From JAVZJR01 sp964435235 (GTDB lineage: Archaea > Micrarchaeota > Micrarchaeia > Anstonellales > Bilamarchaeaceae): 38,801 nt of DNA. The stretch spans positions 1 to 38,801 of the forward strand of contig CAYSXZ010000003.1 in NCBI GenBank assembly GCA_964435235.1, written 5' to 3'. Of this stretch, positions 33,923 to 38,801 are shown piece by piece. A program made the position numbers and the translations under genes. Numbering within the stretch: position 1 is the first letter of the stretch; every line of letters begins with the position of its first letter. Under the pieces are notes generated by a model. That model saw only the letters and a program-made list of their open reading frames with translations. It did no database searches and was not told the origin of the DNA.

Positions 33923-34633
33923 TCATCCCTTCCTGTATTTTCTAAATGAGAGCGTAAACGCTGCGACTACAATTATCATTGATATGAGTAGAATATAACT
34001 TAAGTTTAGCTCTCTGCTTTTTATAACCATTGGCTGAGCCTCTCCAAGCACATCCGAAAGTAAGAATTCTGCTCTTTCTCCTTCAAACGAAGCGTTTACA
34101 TGACCAGCGGACGCGCTCCATACATGCCCAGGCATTATTATTACATATTTTATGTCAAGACCAGTTTGTTTTATAAGAGTCGCTGCCTCTTTCGATGCTG
34201 CGGTATTCTCTATATCGATCGGTTTTCCGTAATCATCAGCAGTCGCATTTACTACCCCTGCTGAAAGGAGCACAGTATCGAGCATCTCAGAGAATTTTTC
34301 AGTTGGTATTTTCCTTACAACAATCTCGTAGTCTATAAAAGGAATGCCATAATTAACATAAAATTCATAATAGCCATCGCTTTGCGAAAATTCTTTTCTT
34401 AATACTATTTTGCTATTGTTGTATTCGCATCGAAAAGGAGAACCAGGATAGCAAACCTGCGCTATCTTATTGTTTGCATTCTGTTCGAACATCCCTGTAA
34501 AAAATCCAATATCGAATTCTTTTTTAATCTCTGATTCGCCGTTACTCCTGACGGTATGCTCATAAGTCTGAAACACGCTTCCAGTCAGCACGATTAACAA
34601 AAACACAATAACAACAGCAGATATTTTTCTCAT
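33923..34633 (-). CDS. Membrane protein with extracytoplasmic domain, about 236 aa
   Basis: An N-terminal hydrophobic helix (about 5-25, ISAVVIVFLLIVLTGS), a long hydrophilic middle (about 30-200) and a C-terminal helix (about 205-225) ending in FRKYRKG, so both ends would be in or at the cytoplasmic side with the middle outside. No family recognised. Start uncertain between two consecutive ATGs at 34636 and 34633; I prefer 34633 by spacing from GGTGA. It lies between the epimerase and HMG-CoA synthase on the same strand and is probably co-transcribed with both. Confidence 0.7.
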   Translation of the reverse strand: MRKISAVVIVFLLIVLTGSVFQTYEHTVRSNGESEIKKEFDIGFFTGMFEQNANNKIAQVCYPGSPFRCEYNNSKIVLRKEFSQSDGYYEFYVNYGIPFIDYEIVVRKIPTEKFSEMLDTVLLSAGVVNATADDYGKPIDIENTAASKEAATLIKQTGLDIKYVIIMPGHVWSASAGHVNASFEGERAEFLLSDVLGEAQPMVIKSRELNLSYILLISMIIVVAAFTLSFRKYRKG

Positions 34634-34672
34634 CATAATCACCAATTAAACAAATAACTTTTAAAAAGAAAA

Positions 34673-35587
34673 TTAATGACGGGAGCTTAGTCCAAGTTCT
34701 TTTATCACCTCTCTTATACCCTCCGCCGTTTTTCTTGGAGAAAAACCAAGTTCTTTCTTTGCCTTGCTACAATCAAACGGCCGATCGAAATAAAGTATTG
34801 CTATATGTTCACATGTTATTTTTGGTTTTGCTCCAGTTAGGAGAGCTACCCTCTCAGCCAAAAAAGCAGAGAGATAAGCAACAGCATATGGAACGTGATG
34901 AGATGGAGGTTTAACCCCAAGCTCTTCCGCAGCGATTTTGTATACCTCATTTTGTGTTATATGTTCCCCTACAATATTGTATATCCCAGGTTGTGCTTTT
35001 AATGCGTGTGGGAATACTGCTGCAACATCATCTACATGGACAAACGGAATAACGTTGTTGCCGTCTCCTATTATAACCATCTTCCCATTTTTTATTTTTT
35101 CCAATATTATTCTATAATCATCGAATGGTCCATATACCGTACCTATCCTAAGAATAACAGAATTCGGATGAGAAAGAACAATCCTTTCACTTTCATATTT
35201 CGAGCGCGCGTAATCAGAATCCGGTCTTGTTGGGGTACTCTCGTCAGCTGGTTTTTTTGCAAGTCGCTTACCATACACTGATATAGAACTCGCAAATATT
35301 ATCTTTGTTTTTCTTGGTAGCGCCTCTACTATTTTTTTAGTAAGCTCAAAATTCGATCTCCATAGTTCCTTACTGTCATACATCTTTACAGAACCAGCGA
35401 TGTGAAGGACTGCAGATGCATCTGCAAAGATCTTTTTTAGAGCAACCCCATCAGAAAAATCTACTATGGCTTCATTCTTCAATCCGCTTTTTTTTCGAAC
35501 AAGCGGTATTGCATTTGGCATAATGGCAAGAACAGCCCTTCCAAGCCTCCCGTTTCCTCCAGTGATGTATATTCTTTTAGCTGCCAT
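34673..35587 (-). CDS. NAD-dependent epimerase/dehydratase (extended SDR)
   Basis: A 304-aa Rossmann protein with the nucleotide site TGGNGRLG (9-16), an SISVYG segment (about 100-105), and the catalytic Y-x3-K of the extended SDR family in DYARSKYESE, with the usual downstream VILRIGTVYG. This is the sugar-nucleotide epimerase/dehydratase type (GalE- or dTDP-sugar-like); the substrate is unknown. Together with the nucleotidylyltransferase at 6.5 kb it fits glycan making. Its start overlaps the end of the ThyX-like gene by 11 bases. Confidence 0.87.
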   Translation of the reverse strand: MAAKRIYITGGNGRLGRAVLAIMPNAIPLVRKKSGLKNEAIVDFSDGVALKKIFADASAVLHIAGSVKMYDSKELWRSNFELTKKIVEALPRKTKIIFASSISVYGKRLAKKPADESTPTRPDSDYARSKYESERIVLSHPNSVILRIGTVYGPFDDYRIILEKIKNGKMVIIGDGNNVIPFVHVDDVAAVFPHALKAQPGIYNIVGEHITQNEVYKIAAEELGVKPPSHHVPYAVAYLSAFLAERVALLTGAKPKITCEHIAILYFDRPFDCSKAKKELGFSPRKTAEGIREVIKELGLSSRH

Positions 35588-37190
35588 ATTTTTTCCTTAT
35601 TTCTTCTATTTTTCTATCGGTTCTCTTTTCAGCTTCGAGCCTCTCGAATGTATACTCTTTCATATTAACAAACTTCATACCTTCAGCAAGAATCGGATGG
35701 ACTTCTTGCACCTTTTGATAAATTTTCTGAGCGACAATTCTGTAATCTGGATGGCCTTGTTGAGTGCTTCTCAATTCACACAGGTGGTATACCTCCCTGA
35801 GATTCAAGGTTATCTGCCATCTTATGTTGTATGCAAGAGGGACAACATACTGTGCCTCTTTTTTATATTTCTTTGCAATCTCCTCGTATGCGTTTTTCGC
35901 TCCTTCTAAAGCATCCTTAAACTCACTCTCATAACCAGCACTAATTATTTCTTGAGGTATCTTATACCCGAGATGCGCTGTAAGCAACTGTCTCTGTTGA
36001 GTAAGTATTCTATGCCTGTGTAAATCTCTATATGCCCCAAAATTCGTGCATATCTCAAAAGTATAATAGATGGATTCAAAACCCCTGCCAGGTTTTTGCC
36101 TTCTATTCTTTCTGTTTCCTACATATTTCATTATTATCTCTCTTTTTTCGTTTTCGCTGAGGTTTTTGGCATAGACTAGGAGTTCTTCTAACGTTAGAGC
36201 AGTATACGGATAAAGCGATGCAGCTATAATCTTTGAGTAAGCCTCCTTATCATATTCAACAAGTGTAACCTCTTCATATTTTCTACTCTTAGCCATTCCA
36301 GTTGCGACCTCGCTTATGTTTTTTTCTACTTCTAAGAAATACTCGCTCATCTGTCTTCCGTACTCTGAACTTGCTCGCTTTACAAAAGATGGGATGACTG
36401 TTTTCAACTCCTCTTCCATGGAGGCTGCGATTTCTCGCGCCTCAGTCAATTCGTTTGCATATAGTTTTGTGAGAAGATATTCGAATCCTCTTCCATTTCC
36501 GTAGAACCCCATATTTGTAAGTGTAGATGCAGGCAATAAACCTCGCAGTATATCGCACGTTTTCGCTCTCACTGTCGCTTCATAAGCCCTTTCGCTTAGG
36601 CCCGCATCTGTCGGCATCTTCTCTTTTACATATTCAGAAATTTTTGGTATAAGTTTCGCATACGTCTCAAAGCATCTATCGCAACTTTCTACATAAACAT
36701 CAGAAAATTCGCTTTTCATGAGAACCGGTTCTCTATAATACCTCCATCTTCCGTCAACCTTCTGATCAAAATAAACATATCTGGTGGATTTTTCAAGGGG
36801 GGAGAGGCCGATACGTGCATCTTCGAGTATTTTAGTTGCTATTATCGATATATTTTCAAGTGCTATGTGTGCTCCTGCAAGCTCTGCAACGCTATCATCC
36901 CCGTATCCGATAAGCACTCGGTCGTAGAATTCCTCTGCCTTTTTCGTTGCAACTGCGCTTTCTCCCCCTTCCTTCGGAAGAGCCTTAAGAAGCTCATCGA
37001 AATTTAACTCTCCTCCCATTATGAAGTCGTCAAGGAGTACCCTTCTTAGACTTTTTGTGCTTCTACTATATCTAGAAAAAAGGGCCCCCTTTACAACCTC
37101 AGGAAGATTTTTGAGCACGAATATATTTTTATCCGTATTGCTAACGAACGGCTTAAGCAGCACCCTCTCCTTTTCTGTAAATTCTTCCAT
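35577..37190 (-). CDS. Double ThyX-like (FAD-dependent thymidylate synthase-like) protein
   Basis: About 537 aa, roughly twice a usual ThyX. The N-terminal half has GYGDDSVAELAGAH and SPLEKSTRYVYF followed by a LLPASTLTNMGFYGNGR helix; the C-terminal half has HRHRILTQQRQLL (like the ThyX RHR signature but not the usual RHRxxSxxxxSxR) and EAQYVVPLAYNIRW with LNLREVYHLCELRSTQQGHP. So it looks like a duplicated ThyX fold with altered active-site motifs. True thymidylate synthase activity cannot be assumed. The open frame extends to 37220, but GAGGAG (about 37197-37202) points to the ATG at 37190, and the longer start would use the tRNA's last base. Confidence 0.78.
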   Translation of the reverse strand: MEEFTEKERVLLKPFVSNTDKNIFVLKNLPEVVKGALFSRYSRSTKSLRRVLLDDFIMGGELNFDELLKALPKEGGESAVATKKAEEFYDRVLIGYGDDSVAELAGAHIALENISIIATKILEDARIGLSPLEKSTRYVYFDQKVDGRWRYYREPVLMKSEFSDVYVESCDRCFETYAKLIPKISEYVKEKMPTDAGLSERAYEATVRAKTCDILRGLLPASTLTNMGFYGNGRGFEYLLTKLYANELTEAREIAASMEEELKTVIPSFVKRASSEYGRQMSEYFLEVEKNISEVATGMAKSRKYEEVTLVEYDKEAYSKIIAASLYPYTALTLEELLVYAKNLSENEKREIIMKYVGNRKNRRQKPGRGFESIYYTFEICTNFGAYRDLHRHRILTQQRQLLTAHLGYKIPQEIISAGYESEFKDALEGAKNAYEEIAKKYKKEAQYVVPLAYNIRWQITLNLREVYHLCELRSTQQGHPDYRIVAQKIYQKVQEVHPILAEGMKFVNMKEYTFERLEAEKRTDRKIEEIRKKYGS

Positions 37191-37219
37191 ACCACACTCC
37201 TCTATCAGACTTGCTTTCA

Positions 37220-37303
37220 TGCAGGGAGAAGGATTCGAACCTTCGAAGACGCTAAGTCATGGGGTCCTAAACCCCACCCGTTTGACCTCTCCGGCATCCC
37301 TGC
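37220..37303 (-). tRNA. tRNA-Leu(UAG)
   Basis: Minus-strand sequence folds as a class II tRNA: acceptor stem GCAGGGA/TCCCTGC, D-stem CCG/CGG, anticodon stem TGGGG/CCCCA with loop TTTAGGA (anticodon UAG), a long variable arm with GAC/GTC, and T-arm GAAGG-TTCGAAT-CCTTC. The discriminator base is A at 37220. CCA is not encoded. No intron is seen. The discriminator base is also the A of an in-frame ATG of the ThyX-like frame downstream. Confidence 0.93.
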
Positions 37304-37614
37304 ACAAGGGCTTCTTCTGCCTTCTCCACCTGAGATGAACTTAAGTTTAGTAAAAAAGGGTTTAAATGCTATTGTAATTCTCTTTCAGTCTGCAGCACAG
37401 CAACGATTCTAGAAAAGTGTTCGCTTGCAACTTGTAGCTCAGCAGGGTTTGCATTAGACAATCCATCTTTTTCCAGCATCTCGCTGCAAGCTGCGTGGCA
37501 AAATCGGAATTTGCGAAAGGAGCGGGCAGCCTATGTACCACATCCCATGCCCAATGATTAAAGAAGTTACAACATTTCCCCTATCCTTCTGGAATGTCCA
37601 AATCCAGAGCTTCG
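37304..37614. other. Intergenic stretch, possible degraded coding remnant
   Basis: About 310 bases lie between mre11 and the tRNA. I see no confident gene. TATA-like CATTTAAACC on the minus strand (about 37359-37368) may drive the tRNA, although it is rather far from it. A short minus-strand frame (37369-37479, described separately) has a protein-like composition, and other minus-strand frames nearby are broken by stops. Confidence 0.35.
37369..37479 (-). pseudogene. Possible short ORF or gene remnant, 36 codons
   Basis: Read on the minus strand the frame is open from an internal ATG for 36 codons, with a hydrophilic, protein-like composition (SNANPAELQVASEHFSRIV). It can be extended upstream about 20 codons to an in-frame stop without a better start. 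Neighbouring frames are interrupted. It could be the 3' tail of a decayed gene; no family recognised and it may be chance. Confidence 0.2.
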
Positions 37615-38715
37615 CTAAATTTTCAAGTATTCGAGTGCCTCTTCAGGCCCTTCAACCAATCTATCGAAGAGTTCCAAAGGCTTGAACAAGGTTATCTTTC
37701 CTTCAATGCGTTTCTCAAGTTCTGCGACCGCAATTTCTTTCACAGATGCCTTCTCTTCACGGATTTTTCTTATCTTATCAAGTTTGCTTTTTATATCTAC
37801 TGCATTCAGTTCATTTACGATGTAGATGTCCTTCTCCTCTTCGATGGCTATGTCGGAGGAAAGAAGCCCTTCTTTCAATGTTCCCTTTATCTTCAGGAGT
37901 ACTATCGCAGTTGGGCTTTTCTCTCGCAACTCTTCGATTTTCTTTTTCACCTTCTGACGAACTTCTTCTTCTGATGCGTTTTCAAACACCATCTCTTCAT
38001 AAAAAAAATCTCTGCACGCTATTGGTATATACTCTGCTTTTCTTGTACGTGTATCATAAATGTAGTATCCCCTAGGTTCCGTTTCATCTTTTTTCAATTG
38101 CGTTACAACCGTGCTCCCTGGAATGAGTAGTTTTCCGTTAAGCCATTCCATTCTATTGTGAACATGACCATTAATTACTAGATCGAATGGAAGGCTCTCA
38201 AGAAAATCCAGCGTGAGTTCCCCTTCTTCAGTTTTAAGTATCTCTGATATGGTTTGATGAATAACAAGAATCTTAAATGCGCCAGGCTCTGGTACGAAAC
38301 GCTCGATTGCTTTCGCTATCGTATTTTTTGCGTACATATCCGGTATATTCCCCACCCCAAATATCTGAATCTTTTCGCCGTTCTTTTCGAACGTTTCTCC
38401 GTTTCCATGAAGGTATTTCACAACACCGGCCGTAAGAAGAAGCTCCAAAGGATTTGTCATACCTTTTGTTCTCCTCTCGTGATTTCCATGAATTGCAAAT
38501 ACCGGGACGCCCTTCTTTTTGACGTCATTAAATATCTGTAATCCTTTTTCGAGCGTCTCAAGCTTTGGCACCCTTGCATCAAATATATCACCAGCCACGA
38601 TTATTAGGTCGCATCTTTCCGCTGCGCTTGAAAACGCTCTTTCTGCCTGGATGTAAGAATCGTTCTCGAATCTAGGGTAGCCTAAGTGATTATCTGCAAT
38701 GATTCCTATCCTCAT
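37615..38715 (-). CDS. mre11: Mre11/SbcD-like DNA double-strand-break repair nuclease
   Basis: A 366-aa calcineurin-like phosphoesterase, matching the Mre11/SbcD exonuclease subunit. Phosphoesterase motifs are IADNHLGYP (D8, H10), VAGDIFDARV (first shared metal aspartate), HGNHERR, VIHQ and the late NGHVHNR. The C-terminal part (about 240-366) is Glu/Lys-rich and would contact the Rad50 coiled-coil partner. I start at the ATG at 38715 because the preceding eight codons are not conserved and a TATA-like TTTAAATATG lies about 28 bases before it, indicating a leaderless transcript. The rad50 partner usually follows mre11; here the region downstream (37304-37614) has no such gene, so it must be elsewhere if present. 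Confidence 0.87.
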   Translation of the reverse strand: MRIGIIADNHLGYPRFENDSYIQAERAFSSAAERCDLIIVAGDIFDARVPKLETLEKGLQIFNDVKKKGVPVFAIHGNHERRTKGMTNPLELLLTAGVVKYLHGNGETFEKNGEKIQIFGVGNIPDMYAKNTIAKAIERFVPEPGAFKILVIHQTISEILKTEEGELTLDFLESLPFDLVINGHVHNRMEWLNGKLLIPGSTVVTQLKKDETEPRGYYIYDTRTRKAEYIPIACRDFFYEEMVFENASEEEVRQKVKKKIEELREKSPTAIVLLKIKGTLKEGLLSSDIAIEEEKDIYIVNELNAVDIKSKLDKIRKIREEKASVKEIAVAELEKRIEGKITLFKPLELFDRLVEGPEEALEYLKI

Positions 38716-38782
38716 AATTATATCTGAAGCACAAAACATATTTAAAAAAGGAATGGTGATCTATTACTATCATCTCTTTTGT

Positions 38783-38801
38783 GGGCCCGTAGCTCAGTTG
38801 G
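38783..38801 (+). tRNA. tRNA, 5' end only (Ile or Lys)
   Basis: GGGCCCGTAGCTCAGTTGG is the 5' acceptor strand, positions 8-9 and D-arm start of a tRNA cut by the window edge. The GGGCCCG acceptor and TAGCTCAG arm occur in archaeal tRNA-Ile and tRNA-Lys; the anticodon is outside the window. A TATA-like TTTAAAAAAG lies about 40 bases upstream. Confidence 0.8.

Noticed and set aside
35577..37190. Calling this gene thyX outright
   Set aside because: The canonical ThyX motif is not intact and the length is doubled, so I kept a cautious name.
37431..37460. TGTAGCTCAGCAGGG, resembling a tRNA D-arm
   Set aside because: No matching acceptor or T-arm can be formed on either strand, so it is not a tRNA.
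1..38801. CRISPR array, insertion sequence or prophage
   Set aside because: I found no spaced direct repeats, transposase or phage structural genes.

Overview
The window is archaeal. It carries aIF1A, aIF2-beta, a RIO1 kinase, a class I ArgRS, diphthamide synthase Dph6, the archaeal form of HMG-CoA synthase, Mre11, a tiny eL41 ribosomal protein and a tRNA splicing endonuclease. Many genes have a TATA-like element about 22-28 bp upstream of the start codon and no Shine-Dalgarno, which suggests leaderless transcripts. Others use GGTG/GGAG sites with ATG, GTG or TTG. The endonuclease appears to be the three-unit epsilon-2 type first described in ARMAN archaea, so a Micrarchaeota-like DPANN lineage is the best guess. 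This rests on one gene and general character, with no marker phylogeny. The cell is not stripped down: pyrimidine (pyrC) and purine (purSL, purM) synthesis, enolase and the mevalonate pathway are all represented.

Layout. 1-2.2 kb: a cut-off secreted protein on the minus strand, a 290-bp gap with a possible RNA hairpin, then an unrecognised protein and a lipoprotein-like protein. 2.2-8.2 kb: dihydroorotase and a TPR-AAA ATPase (minus), enolase (minus), divergent sugar-1-phosphate nucleotidylyltransferase/hexapeptide transferase and a stand-alone DUF460 RNase H-fold domain. 8.2-11.4 kb: a membrane-anchored surface protein, EndA, a MNT/HEPN toxin-antitoxin pair and a small orphan. 11.4-17.5 kb: fused PurS-PurS-PurL overlapping argS, then convergent rio1, aIF1A and aIF2-beta. 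17.5-24.8 kb: a glutaminase-less asparagine-synthetase-like protein, a GAF-like/GGDEF protein with all key diguanylate cyclase motifs, a zinc ribbon protein, a HAD phosphatase facing dph6 across a 31-bp shared promoter, a PP2C phosphatase, purM, two small genes including a LAGLIDADG-like protein, and eL41.

24.9-31.7 kb is an operon-like run of six plus-strand genes: three large secreted glycoprotein-like proteins sharing homologous domains with each other, a polytopic membrane protein, a small acidic protein and a winged-helix protein. It looks like a cell-surface assembly module. 31.7-37.3 kb holds an MBL-fold hydrolase, a BofA-like membrane protein, and a minus-strand operon of a double ThyX-like protein, NAD-dependent epimerase, membrane protein and HMG-CoA synthase. 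A tRNA-Leu(UAG) abuts its 5' end. The window ends with mre11 (minus) and the 5' end of a plus-strand tRNA.

The points most worth following are the archaeal GGDEF protein, the surface-protein operon, the double ThyX-like protein and the three-unit EndA.
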